A stretch of 45,918 nt of DNA from Nostoc sp. PA-18-2419 (GCF_005869855.1 NZ_SZNH01000002.1:182730-228647), one strand, 5' to 3'; shown: positions 26,131 through 34,108, counted from the stretch's first letter. The notes: generated by a model not told the origin, from the sequence alone. Numbers and translations: made by a program.

Positions 26131-26201
26131 TGATGCTACCTCTGGGATGCCAACTTTATATAGTTGTAAAGTCGTAAAAAATCAAATGTCAAAATTAAAC
26201 A

Positions 26202-27041
26202 ATGAATATTGGAATTTTAGGACTGGGACTGATTGGCGGATCTTTGGGTTTCGATTTGCGATCGCAAGGACATCATATATTGGGAGTTAGTCGCCGTGAA
26301 TCCACCTGCCAAAAGGCAGTCGCCTTTGGCAGTGTTGATCAGGCATCAGTCGAGCTGAGCCTGTTGGCAGACGCAGAAGTTGTATTTATTTGTACGCCTT
26401 TAGCACTTATTGTGCCCCAATTTACACAATTAATTCCTTATTTGTCTGCTACTACAGTTGTGACTGATGTTGGTTCGGCGAAAGTAGAAATAGTCAAAGC
26501 TATTTCTCCGCTTTGGGATAATTTTATCGGTGGTCATCCAATGGCGGGAACAGCAGATAGTGGCATAGAAGCTGCACAGCGGCATTTATTTGTCGGTAAA
26601 CCTTATGTACTAACACCCTTAACCACAACACCAACCACTGCAATTACAATTGTCGAAGAAATTGTGCGATCGCTAGGGACGAATATCTATCATTGTCAAC
26701 CAGAACAACATGACAGGGCTGTGAGTTGGATTTCTCATTTACCCGTGATGGTCAGTTCTTCGTTGATTGCTGCTTGTTTGAGTGAAACTGACCCAGAGGT
26801 TCTGCAATTAGCCCAAAAGCTAGCTAGTTCTGGTTTTCGGGATACCAGCCGTGTAGGTGGTGGGAATCCAGAGTTGGGGGTCGCGATGGCGCGGTATAAT
26901 CGTCAAGCACTGCTGTTGTCGCTGCGTCAGTATCGCCACAATCTCGACGAGTTGACTAACTTAATTGAGCAGGAAAATTGGGCAGTTTTAGAGTCAAAGT
27001 TTAAATCAATGCAACAGGCACGACCTAATTTTGTTGAGTAG
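26202..27041 (+). CDS. tyrA: Prephenate/arogenate dehydrogenase
   Basis: The enzyme makes tyrosine by oxidative decarboxylation; in cyanobacteria it normally uses arogenate and NADP. The Rossmann motif is GILGLGLIGGSLG (4-16). The family blocks VVTDVGSAKVEIV, GGHPMAGTADSGIEAAQRHL and WISHLPVMVSSSLI (with the active-site His) are present, followed by SGFRDTSRVGGGNPELG in the helical dimerisation domain. The 279-residue length is that of the monofunctional cyanobacterial enzyme, without a chorismate mutase or ACT domain. The start at 26202 places the Rossmann fold at residue 4. It is divergent from the pentapeptide gene. Confidence 0.94.
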   Translation: MNIGILGLGLIGGSLGFDLRSQGHHILGVSRRESTCQKAVAFGSVDQASVELSLLADAEVVFICTPLALIVPQFTQLIPYLSATTVVTDVGSAKVEIVKAISPLWDNFIGGHPMAGTADSGIEAAQRHLFVGKPYVLTPLTTTPTTAITIVEEIVRSLGTNIYHCQPEQHDRAVSWISHLPVMVSSSLIAACLSETDPEVLQLAQKLASSGFRDTSRVGGGNPELGVAMARYNRQALLLSLRQYRHNLDELTNLIEQENWAVLESKFKSMQQARPNFVE

Positions 27042-27163
27042 TGGTAATAGAGTACGTTACGCTATTGATAACGCACTCATTACTACATTTAGTAAATTAA
27101 TTGCTGATTTGTTGTGAATGCTTTTTCAAATAGTTGATTTGTGTAAATTTTTCAAAATAAACA

Positions 27164-27451
27164 ATGGTAGAACGCCCAATCAAAAAATCAGAACGTCAGT
27201 CTCAACCAAGTACTGACAATAATTCGGAAAATTTGGATTCCATACCTCCTGTTGAATCCAACCCCAAAAGCTCAAAGCAAAATCGTAATCGCTCGTCTGG
27301 TAAAGGAAAAAAAGGCTCCTTTGCAGATGAAAACAAACAACCTGTTAATCCAGCATTAATGCGTGGGCCAAAACCCATTAAACCTCCAGCTAAAGTTAAA
27401 ACAGAAGTTGAAACTGAATCTGAGCCTATCTCTGAGGAGTCTGAAGGTTAA
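27164..27451 (+). CDS. Small disordered protein, function unknown
   Basis: The 95-residue protein is almost wholly Ser, Asn, Pro, Lys and Glu (SKQNRNRSSGKGKKGSFADE), with a slightly conserved-looking core NPALMRGPKPIKPPAK near 62-77. It has no hydrophobic core and is predicted disordered. Codon use resembles its neighbours and the start is reasonable, so I take it as a real gene. It is 122 bases downstream of tyrA on the same strand. Basic and acidic segments suggest binding to nucleic acid or ribosome, but this is speculation. Confidence 0.6.
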   Translation: MVERPIKKSERQSQPSTDNNSENLDSIPPVESNPKSSKQNRNRSSGKGKKGSFADENKQPVNPALMRGPKPIKPPAKVKTEVETESEPISEESEG

Positions 27452-27888
27452 TACTAATTCTCTGTAACGATGCACTAAATAAAATATTGCCACTTTACGC
27501 CTTTGCGTGAGCTTAATTAGCTAGAGTATTAAGTGCAGCTTCATGGAGAAATGGTATAACTTCTTGCACAAGTCTTTATCAAAAGAAAGACAGTTATCTT
27601 GAAGGCAGAAGGTAGCTATGTTTACAGGTTTTTTAGCGTGGAAATATAACTACCTTCATGACGAATTATAATTCATAATTTGGGAGTTAGAATAGTTAAA
27701 AAATGAAATAAACTATGATTACTTAATTTATAGAACATCCTAAAGTATTGGTAAATTCTGGTTGATGAAGATTGAGCTTTAAACTTAAATCTAAAAAATA
27801 TAAAACTTAGATATATTGAAAAAAATATTTATTTTTGAAAAGATAAAATTATATAATTATTAGTTTATTTTTATGAGGATAAATATTG
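27452..27888. other. AT-rich spacer upstream of the second histidine kinase
   Basis: No gene is supported. It contains a weak inverted repeat, GAAGGTAG near 27608 with CTACCTTC near 27650, and the palindrome GAATTATAATTC near 27663. The promoter of the kinase-regulator pair should lie here; the last 100 bases are extremely AT-rich. Confidence 0.4.
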
Positions 27889-27927
27889 ATGAATAAGAAT
27901 TATGTTAAGTCAATTATTGACGATTAA
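27889..27927 (+). CDS. Possible 12-residue upstream ORF overlapping the kinase start
   Basis: ATG at 27889 follows GAGGA with good spacing and encodes MNKNYVKSIIDD, ending in TAA at 27925-27927. The ATG of the kinase (27902) lies inside it in another frame and has no comparable ribosome binding site of its own. Ribosomes loading here might control access to the kinase start. It may also simply show that the kinase start is misplaced. Confidence 0.25.
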   Translation: MNKNYVKSIIDD

Positions 27928-29035
27928 ACAAGCACTGAATAAGCGTAGTGAGACATATTTGCTAATAGTGATCGCCTTTGCTGTCGTGATAGCTTTAGAA
28001 TACATGACACCACCTGAGTACGTATTTGGTTACCTCTACACAGGGACGATTTTGTTAGCAGATTCTCGATTGAATCAAAGAGCAGTATTCGGTGTCACCC
28101 TTGCAGCTACAGGATTAACATTACTAAATTTGTTTGTCCCAGGAGGAGAAATAATTAATCTTCCAACGTTGGCAAACAGATTAATTGCAGTTGTGGCACT
28201 GTTAGTAACTGCGACTTTAAGCGAACGCAACCGTCACAACAAAGAAGCGATCGCTTATACTCAAGCACAATTACGCTCCCAAGAACAACTAGCTGCAATG
28301 CGTGAAGATTTTATTTCTACCCTCACTCATGATTTGAAAACACCTCTACTAGGAGCAATTGAAACCCTACAATATTTTCAGAATGAGCAATTTGGTCAAG
28401 TCACATCAATGCAATCAAAAGTATTGCAAACAATGGCTCGTAGTCATCGCAGCACACTGCAATTAGTCCAAACTCTTTTGGATGTCTACCGCAATGATGC
28501 CGAAGGGCTGAAACTACAGATATCGCCTGTTAACTTAGTAACTGTGGCAGAAGAGATAATAGCCACCCTAACGGAACTAGCAAAAACACGTCAGGTTTAT
28601 ATATCTCTGCACTATGGCGAATCAGATTTTCGCAGCTTTGTTTGGGTAAATGGTGATTCCTTGCAACTGGGGCGAGTTTTCACCAATCTATTAAGTAATG
28701 GCATTAACCATACTCCCCGTGGCGGTAAAGTAGAAGTAGTACTTGAAAGTTATTCTAACGAGCAAGTGGTAAAAATACTCGATACTGGTTACGGCTTTAA
28801 CGAAGAAGAGTTACCCCACTTATTTGAAAGATTTTATCAAGGACACAGCGATCGCCATCTATTAGGATCGGGACTAGGGCTTTATTTAACCAGGCAAATA
28901 ATTACAGCTCATGGAGGTACAATTTGGGCAGAAAATCGCTCACCACGAGGTGCAGTGTTTGGTTTCCGACTTCCTGCCTGTCCGCCACCGGAGAGATGGG
29001 GAGATGGGGAAATCGGGAAACAAGGGAAACAATGA
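27902..29035 (+). CDS. Membrane-bound sensor histidine kinase
   Basis: Four hydrophobic segments in the first 107 residues (about 18-32, 41-53, 62-79 and 92-106) form a membrane sensor of the compact type with hardly any outside loop. A coiled coil (108-135), the His143 box (FISTLTHDLKTPLLGAIETL) and the ATPase motifs follow: N box NLLSNGINHTPRG, G1 DTGYGFNEEEL, F box FERFYQGHSD, G2 GSGLGLYLTR. The last 17 residues (PPPERWGDGEIGKQGKQ) come from an 8-base tandem repeat and are probably not functional. Its partner is the LuxR-type regulator that starts 10 bases after the stop. Confidence 0.9.
   Translation: MLSQLLTIKQALNKRSETYLLIVIAFAVVIALEYMTPPEYVFGYLYTGTILLADSRLNQRAVFGVTLAATGLTLLNLFVPGGEIINLPTLANRLIAVVALLVTATLSERNRHNKEAIAYTQAQLRSQEQLAAMREDFISTLTHDLKTPLLGAIETLQYFQNEQFGQVTSMQSKVLQTMARSHRSTLQLVQTLLDVYRNDAEGLKLQISPVNLVTVAEEIIATLTELAKTRQVYISLHYGESDFRSFVWVNGDSLQLGRVFTNLLSNGINHTPRGGKVEVVLESYSNEQVVKILDTGYGFNEEELPHLFERFYQGHSDRHLLGSGLGLYLTRQIITAHGGTIWAENRSPRGAVFGFRLPACPPPERWGDGEIGKQGKQ
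28990..29030. repeat. 8-bp tandem repeat forming the kinase C-terminus
   Basis: Units GGAGAGAT, GGGGAGAT, GGGGAAAT, CGGGAAAC and a decayed fifth follow each other every 8 bases. They encode the last residues of the kinase. Similar GGAGATGG repeats occur between genes at about 40408-40446. Confidence 0.7.
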
Positions 29036-29045
29036 CTAATGACCA

Positions 29046-29720
29046 ATGACTAAAATCTTACTCGTTGAAGATGATGAATTATTTCGGCTTGGTTTGCGGA
29101 TGCGGTTGCAACAAGAAACTAGTTTGGAGATTGTTGCAGAGGCAGAAGATGGAGAACAAGCTGTAGAATTAGCCAATCACTATCCTCTGGATTTAGTTCT
29201 ATTGGATATTGGTCTACCCGGAATTGGCGGGATTGAAGCTTGCCGTCAAATTAAGCAAAAGCATCCAACTTTACCAATTCTTGTTTTAACATCTCGTTCC
29301 GAAAAGCCGCTGATTTCACGCTTAATTGCTGCTGGCGCACAAGGTTACTGCCTCAAAGGTATTCCCGCTGATTCTCTGATATTAGCAGTGCGATCGGTTG
29401 CAGCTGGGGCTTCTTGGTGGGATCAAACAGCAACAACAGAAATTAGAGCAGCTTTTGAGGGTAATTCTCCGGCAGTGCTACCGAAAAAAACTGATGAACC
29501 CGTAGAAAATCCTTTAACAAAGCGCGAACAAGAAATTTTAGCACTGGTAGCAGCTGGCAAAAGCAATCAACAAATTGCTGAAATTCTCTACATTGCCCCT
29601 GGTACAGTAAGGGTTCATGTCCATGCAATTTTACAGAAATTAGAAGTACGCGATCGCACTCAAGCCGCAGTCTTAGCTATCCAAAAAGGATTAGTTGCAC
29701 CAGAATTGTTGATTAACTAA
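29046..29720 (+). CDS. NarL/FixJ-type response regulator
   Basis: The 224-residue protein has an intact receiver (Asp9/Asp10, phosphoacceptor Asp54 in VLLDIGLPGIGG, Thr/Ser in LVLTSRSE, Lys in CLKGIP). A LuxR-type helix-turn-helix sits at about 155-215 (LTKREQEILALVAAGKSNQQ, then IAEILYIAPGTVRVHVHAIL). It should be phosphorylated by the kinase 10 bases upstream, with which it forms an operon. Its targets are not evident. The GTG- and TTG-rich neighbourhood does not challenge the ATG at 29046. Confidence 0.93.
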   Translation: MTKILLVEDDELFRLGLRMRLQQETSLEIVAEAEDGEQAVELANHYPLDLVLLDIGLPGIGGIEACRQIKQKHPTLPILVLTSRSEKPLISRLIAAGAQGYCLKGIPADSLILAVRSVAAGASWWDQTATTEIRAAFEGNSPAVLPKKTDEPVENPLTKREQEILALVAAGKSNQQIAEILYIAPGTVRVHVHAILQKLEVRDRTQAAVLAIQKGLVAPELLIN

Positions 29721-29724
29721 ATAA

Positions 29725-30078
29725 ACACCTGTTACATCACTAGATTTTACCAGGCCAATTGCAACTACTTTCGATGGAAATTTAGCTATAAATCAAAGAG
29801 TCAAAACATCTATCCTAATTTCTGAGGTCTCTGCCATTGAAGGTGATATTAACACAATAACTAATACTAACTTCCTCGTTACTCTTTTCAATCCCAACTA
29901 TTAAACGGTGAGTATGAATTATAATATTAGCAATTGCACAGTCAAAATTTTTGATTTGGATGACGATTCTGCATTGGGAACAAGTTTCACAAGCCTAAAT
30001 CAACAGCCTACGCATAAATATTTTACAAATCATTTAGGACTGCTGTATATAAAACTTGTAGAGCATTTATTATTTTAA
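29725..30078 (+). pseudogene. Calx-beta-like domain remnant with an in-frame TAA
   Basis: One frame stays open from 29725 to 30078 except for TAA at 29902-29904. It reads ISEVSAIEGDINTITNTNFL then VTLFNPNY-stop-TVSMNYNIS, which follows the Calx-beta pattern (EG, then a TFTVTL-like strand, then QTVxVNY). A CAA-to-TAA change at the Gln of that pattern is the simplest explanation. The part after the stop contains an ATG (29914) and a 54-codon frame (KIFDLDDDSALGTSF). I take it as a piece of a former secreted or adhesin-like protein. No start codon or signal peptide is present. Confidence 0.5.
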
Positions 30079-30124
30079 AATGATGAATAACTTTTTTGAG
30101 TAAAGTTTTTGAGGAAATATTTCA

Positions 30125-30331
30125 ATGACTATTTGGGTAAATGAGCAAATAGATCCGTCTGGGATGATTCATGCTTGCATCGCTTGTTGTGACGAGTCTC
30201 AAGCCAAAGATTGTCATCATTCCTTTGAGAACAATTTGACACAAGCGCAAAAAGCAGCAGGTTGGGTAGCGCAATTACGCACGGTTGATTCTTGGGATGA
30301 GGTACCTGTCAATTCTTTAAAACTCAATTAA
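30125..30331 (+). CDS. Small Cys/His-containing protein, function unknown
   Basis: The 68-residue protein (MTIWVNEQIDPSGMIHACIA...) has a cluster CIACCDESQAKDCHH (18-32) that might bind a metal or form disulphides. A helical C-terminal part follows (NLTQAQKAAGWVAQLRTVDS). GAGGAAATATTTCA before the ATG is a good ribosome binding site. I do not recognise the family. The codon use and strong ribosome binding site support a real gene. Confidence 0.65.
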   Translation: MTIWVNEQIDPSGMIHACIACCDESQAKDCHHSFENNLTQAQKAAGWVAQLRTVDSWDEVPVNSLKLN

Positions 30332-30665
30332 TTGATAGCAATCTGATTTAGACATGATCTGTAGTAGAAGCGATCGCTGTGTTATCGACTTCTTGATGGT
30401 CTTAGGCGCAGATATTGGTGATCAAATTGCAATTTTTCATTGATTTATTTTTCTGTAACCTAAATTATACTAAAAATCAACCCAGCAAATCTGATTAAAA
30501 CAGGTTAAGAAAGCAGAAAAATCAGATTAAAACTATCAAATTATTCTCAACGATTCCTAGCAAAACGAATCTATTATATAACTGTGATGATTTTTCTGAA
30601 CTATTAAGAGTTATCATCTATACCGGAGATTAAATTAAAAAACTTGCAAAAACCGAATCAATTTA
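30332..30665. other. Spacer before the MMADHC-like gene
   Basis: AT-rich, no gene recognised. Two similar phrases (ATCTGATTAAAAC near 30489 and ATCAGATTAAAAC near 30520) repeat within it. GGAG near 30625 is too far from the GTG at 30666 to be its ribosome binding site. Confidence 0.35.
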
Positions 30666-31223
30666 GTGAACTATCCCAAAGTTTACACTTCGGAGCAAGG
30701 CTATCCCATTTATTTAGTTGGCAAAACGGGACAAGCGGTTCAAATTACAATTCATCCCCCCAGTCAATATATCTGTGCCAACTGCGAACGGATATTGCCA
30801 GATTGGAAACAGCAGCCATTTTTACGAGTAGTGATTGTCTTACAGCAATCGCGTTATCAATTAGTGGAAAAGACCGCAGAAGTAGAGATAGAGAAACAAC
30901 GCTTGCGAGAAAAGTTTATGATTTTTGGCTGCGATTTAGCATTTAATCTGCGCGATCGCGGTTATTTAACAGACTTAATCGACCCTCGTACAGGCTATCC
31001 TTTATTATCCCATCCTGGAGCAATTCCTCACGACGATTCAGCAGTTGTTCAAGCTTTACTCAATTATCCTGTGATTAAAAATCAATGCCGTGTGTTAATT
31101 CATCCCCAATGGGGTACAGCAGTTTATCCTAGCATTTTGATCTCAGAAGCTCCCCCAATTGTAATCGAATGGATTATTAAAGGTATAGCTGTGATGCATG
31201 GGTGGAAAGAAATTGATTATTAA
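30666..31223 (+). CDS. MMADHC-like protein (methylmalonic aciduria and homocystinuria type D family)
   Basis: The 185-residue protein resembles the cyanobacterial members of the family named after human MMADHC, a cobalamin-trafficking protein with a degenerate nitroreductase-type fold. Suggestive blocks are FGCDLAFNLRDRGYLTDLID and DPRTGYPLLSHPGAIPHDD (about 103-124), followed by a core ending VIEWIIKGIAVMHGWKEIDY. The assignment is from memory and needs a profile search. A CxxC (CANCERILP, about 37-45) might bind a metal. The start is GTG at 30666 without a clear ribosome binding site. No cobalamin genes or riboswitch were seen nearby. Confidence 0.6.
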   Translation: MNYPKVYTSEQGYPIYLVGKTGQAVQITIHPPSQYICANCERILPDWKQQPFLRVVIVLQQSRYQLVEKTAEVEIEKQRLREKFMIFGCDLAFNLRDRGYLTDLIDPRTGYPLLSHPGAIPHDDSAVVQALLNYPVIKNQCRVLIHPQWGTAVYPSILISEAPPIVIEWIIKGIAVMHGWKEIDY

Positions 31224-31277
31224 TTTGTAATAGATACTAAGCTGTCACACATTTAAGTTGTACATTTAGCTGATGAC

Positions 31278-31390
31278 TCATACCGTTTGAGTTTAAAATT
31301 GATACAAATAGGCCGCAGGGGAGCAAGGGGCAGGGGAAAAGAATTAAAGACCAATCATTTGTATCAAATATTTCGTGAAATGGTATCATA
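31278..31390. repeat. MITE-like inverted-repeat element with a GC-rich repeat in its middle
   Basis: The arm at 31278-31309 (TCATACCGTTTGAGTTTAAA...) matches the reverse complement of 31357-31390 at roughly three quarters of positions. The match is perfect over the inner GATACAAAT. Between them lies a short G-rich repeat (GGGGAGCAAGGGGCAGGGGAA). These arms resemble a common Nostoc intergenic inverted repeat. No transposase is associated. Confidence 0.5.
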
Positions 31391-31502
31391 AGTGTTAACC
31401 GTCAACAGTCAACAACAATAAAGAGTGTTTATCTAATTTAGGCGCGCATCAGCTTAGTTGGTAAATAAGTAAAACGATACGAATAGTATTACAATCTTAA
31501 CG

Positions 31503-32519
31503 TCAGCTATTTTTTGGTCGTCGTAATTGCTTGGAATTAATCGGGCCAAGAATTTTGTTGAGGTCACGCAACTGCTCAGCTGTACCCATACAGATTAGAC
31601 GGTCTTGAGACATTAACATCGTATCGCCGGTGGGGCCACCGATTAAAGTACCATCAAGGCGGCGAATTGCCAGAACTAATGCCCCAGTTTGCGATCGCAA
31701 TCTCGCTTTTTGTAAAGTTTGACCGACAAAAGGACAAAAAGCTGGTTCAAGTAAAAATTCTTCCATATATAACTGGCGGTCTGCGCCTGCCAGAATCCCA
31801 TCTACAAAGTCCAAAACTTGTGGTCTGAGAGCCGCAGCAGCCATGCGCTTCCCTCCAGTAATATAGGGCGATATCACTTCATCTGCACCACCGCGTTGTA
31901 GTTTCACCAAAGCTTCTTCTGTACTTGCGCGAGCGATTGCCCGAATTTCTGGATTAAGTGTTTTTGCTGATAAAACTGTGTATAAATTTTCAGCATCAGA
32001 AGGCAACGCTGCAACCAGGCAAATCGCCCTTTCAATACCAACTTTCAAAAGCGTATCATCTAGGGTTGCATCACCTTGGTATACTGTGTAACCCTCGACT
32101 TGTGCCCTTTGCACAGATTCTATCTCCGAATCAATCACTACAAAAGATACACCTTCTGCCCGAAATTCCTTGGCGATTTGACGACCAGTCCGACTAAAGC
32201 CACAGATAATGTAGTGTTCTGATAGGGATTCCATTAACCGCCTCTGCTGTTGTAGTCGAATTCCTTGTTGAAAATAGCCTTGAATGATTGCTTCTGTAAA
32301 TCTGTTGACAATGTAACCGATATTAACTACGCCTAACAAAATCAGGGCAATTGTAAACAACCGTCCTCGGTTACCGAGTGGGTGTGTCTCTCCATACCCC
32401 ACAGTAGCTAAGGTGATGACAGTCATATAAGCTGCATCTTCCCATGACCAACCCTCTATAATCCGGTACCACAAAGTACCAAAAAGGAAAACACCACCAA
32501 GAGCGATCGCTCCAGCCAA
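31503..32519 (-). CDS. Potassium channel with RCK (TrkA-N/TrkA-C) domains
   Basis: Two membrane segments (about 2-20 and 53-74) flank a pore loop with the potassium filter TVGYG (39-43). A cytoplasmic TrkA-N domain (YIICGFSRTGRQIAKEF, then VVIDSEIESV and YQGDATLDD) binds nucleotide, and TrkA-C occupies about 235-325. The layout is that of MthK/Kch-like channels gated by ligand. The start is uncertain. The coordinates use TTG at 32519 with AAAAGGA before it. The frame stays open another 24 codons upstream with plausible sequence (STLEQKYQRIQKELLAG) but no ATG or GTG. Either TTG is real or the true start was lost by mutation. Confidence 0.85.
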   Translation of the reverse strand: MAGAIALGGVFLFGTLWYRIIEGWSWEDAAYMTVITLATVGYGETHPLGNRGRLFTIALILLGVVNIGYIVNRFTEAIIQGYFQQGIRLQQQRRLMESLSEHYIICGFSRTGRQIAKEFRAEGVSFVVIDSEIESVQRAQVEGYTVYQGDATLDDTLLKVGIERAICLVAALPSDAENLYTVLSAKTLNPEIRAIARASTEEALVKLQRGGADEVISPYITGGKRMAAAALRPQVLDFVDGILAGADRQLYMEEFLLEPAFCPFVGQTLQKARLRSQTGALVLAIRRLDGTLIGGPTGDTMLMSQDRLICMGTAEQLRDLNKILGPINSKQLRRPKNS

Positions 32520-32753
32520 TAATTCCTTTTGGATACGTTGATATTTTTGCTCAAGAGTTGAGAATGACGTATAAATAGTACTTTGGGCCTATATTTTTGA
32601 GTTTTGTACTAACTTTATAGTATTTAGCCTAATGAGCAAAGAGGACAAACAAGCAAAGGGAAAACCCCGTAGACAAATTTAGTTTCAGGTACGTCCTTTT
32701 TGTCCATAGTTTTTTCCAAATAGCAGAATTCTATTGATCGCTTCACCAAATTT

Positions 32754-32879
32754 TTAGGTTTCTGGAGTTACTTGATACTGCGGATGTGTAGAAGTATTAA
32801 ATTCTCTTAAATATTCTTTAATTTGGGGCAGTAATTTCACTGAGGATACACCTAAAGAAGGATGTTAGATTTGCAGCGT
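32754..32879 (-). pseudogene. Possible C-terminal gene remnant
   Basis: A minus-strand frame reads LQI-stop-HPSLGVSSVKLLPQIKEYLR then EFNTSTHPQYQVTPET and ends in TAA (32754-32756). The composition looks like protein rather than chance, but there is no start and one stop (32865-32867). The rest of 32520-32995 shows no gene. It could be the tail of a decayed gene. Confidence 0.3.
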
Positions 32880-32995
32880 AGATTACTACCTCACTATTCA
32901 ACTTCTAAACCACATTTTCTACTCAAACCCTTAGCAAATCAGTAATTGCAGGCATTAATTTCGCATGAAGTAGATACAGTACCCGGTCAGGAGTT

Positions 32996-33997
32996 ATGTC
33001 AAATTATCAATCAGTGGTTGCATCAGCTACATCTAACCTGAGGAATAATTCTGAAGATTTAGGGAAAAGGTTTTGGCAACAATGGCAGCAATATCGAGAT
33101 TATTTTTATCGTTGCTGTCTCAAGTGGATGAGTGGGAACCCAACAGATGCTGAAGATGCGCTGAGTCGGGCGATGCTCAGGGCTTGGGAAAAGGTGCAAA
33201 AGTATGTGGGGGAAATTGTTAATTTCAAAGCATGGCTGACAAGACTAACTCATAATCTCTGCGTGGATATTTATCGAGAACGCGATCGCTGTGCCAAAAG
33301 AGTTGAGAATATAGAAGCGATTCCAGAGGAACAAGGACTGGTTTCCTCTGACGATACGCCAGAAAGGGCAATAGAGACAGACGAAAAAAGGATTGTAATT
33401 CGTCGTGCCATTGATAACTTACCCACTAGGCTGCACGAGACATTTATCCTACATTTTTATCGGGAACTCTCTTATCCAGAAATTGCCCAACAGCAAGAGA
33501 TTTCCTATCAGAACGTCTGCAAGCGGATCTCCGAGGCGCGAGGAATTTTGCGAGAGGAGTTGAGGGGATATTTTATCGGCGAACATACAACTGATACAGA
33601 TTTAACGGTTTCATCAGCTGCAATACGGGAAATATCTAAAGGGAATGTGGCAGTTGAAGCAATTGTGGGCGAGACGGTGACATTTTCTGTTGCGGTGGAG
33701 GAAGTGGAGATTTTTGTTGGTGAGTCACCGCAGAAGGTAGTAGATGCCGTACAACAACAAGAGTCGGCTTTTATAGCTCCATTAGATGGGAAGTTAAAAG
33801 TAAAAAGAGATAATTGTCTGTCGGAAGAGGCGGCGCTCTGCGAATTGCAGCTTATACAGATTTTGACTTTGGCACGACTTGATGAAGAAACTGAATATCC
33901 CCAACTATCCCGTTCTCCTCCTTTGTATCGTTTCCTCGATTTTCAATCCTTTATCAGCAGTATGCCGGGGATAAAGATGAGGATTTGTTTGTTTTGA
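32996..33997 (+). CDS. ECF-like sigma-70 factor with a C-terminal extension
   Basis: Region 2 spans about 25-100 (YFYRCCLKWMSGNPTDAEDA, then LSRAMLRAWEKVQ and FKAWLTRLTHNLCVDIYRER). Region 4 spans about 137-197 (RAIDNLPTRLHETFILHFYR, then ELSYPEIAQQQEISYQNVCK). This is the two-domain ECF layout. About 130 further residues (200-333) have no known domain: a Val/Glu-rich segment (VAVEAIVGETVTFSVAVEEV), then a segment with Cys, and a hydrophobic end MRICLF. The extension may sense a signal or block the factor. CAGGAGTT directly before the ATG is a strong ribosome binding site. No anti-sigma gene is adjacent. A secreted peptide and an 888-residue protein follow on the same strand and are candidate targets. 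Confidence 0.87.
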   Translation: MSNYQSVVASATSNLRNNSEDLGKRFWQQWQQYRDYFYRCCLKWMSGNPTDAEDALSRAMLRAWEKVQKYVGEIVNFKAWLTRLTHNLCVDIYRERDRCAKRVENIEAIPEEQGLVSSDDTPERAIETDEKRIVIRRAIDNLPTRLHETFILHFYRELSYPEIAQQQEISYQNVCKRISEARGILREELRGYFIGEHTTDTDLTVSSAAIREISKGNVAVEAIVGETVTFSVAVEEVEIFVGESPQKVVDAVQQQESAFIAPLDGKLKVKRDNCLSEEAALCELQLIQILTLARLDEETEYPQLSRSPPLYRFLDFQSFISSMPGIKMRICLF

Positions 33998-34108
33998 GTC
34001 AAACTTCTTCCAAATCGAGTTAGAGAAAAATGCCTTTAGCTCAAAAATTTCAGAAATAGATTACTCAAATCGTCTGAACTGTAAGTAAGTGGGCGTGAAT
34101 AATTAAAC

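Noticed and set aside
25379..26290. Two long plus-strand frames opposite the pentapeptide gene
   Set aside because: They are the antisense of the regular pentapeptide repeats, with repetitive Lys/Leu/Ala composition; a periodic codon pattern on the minus strand explains them fully.
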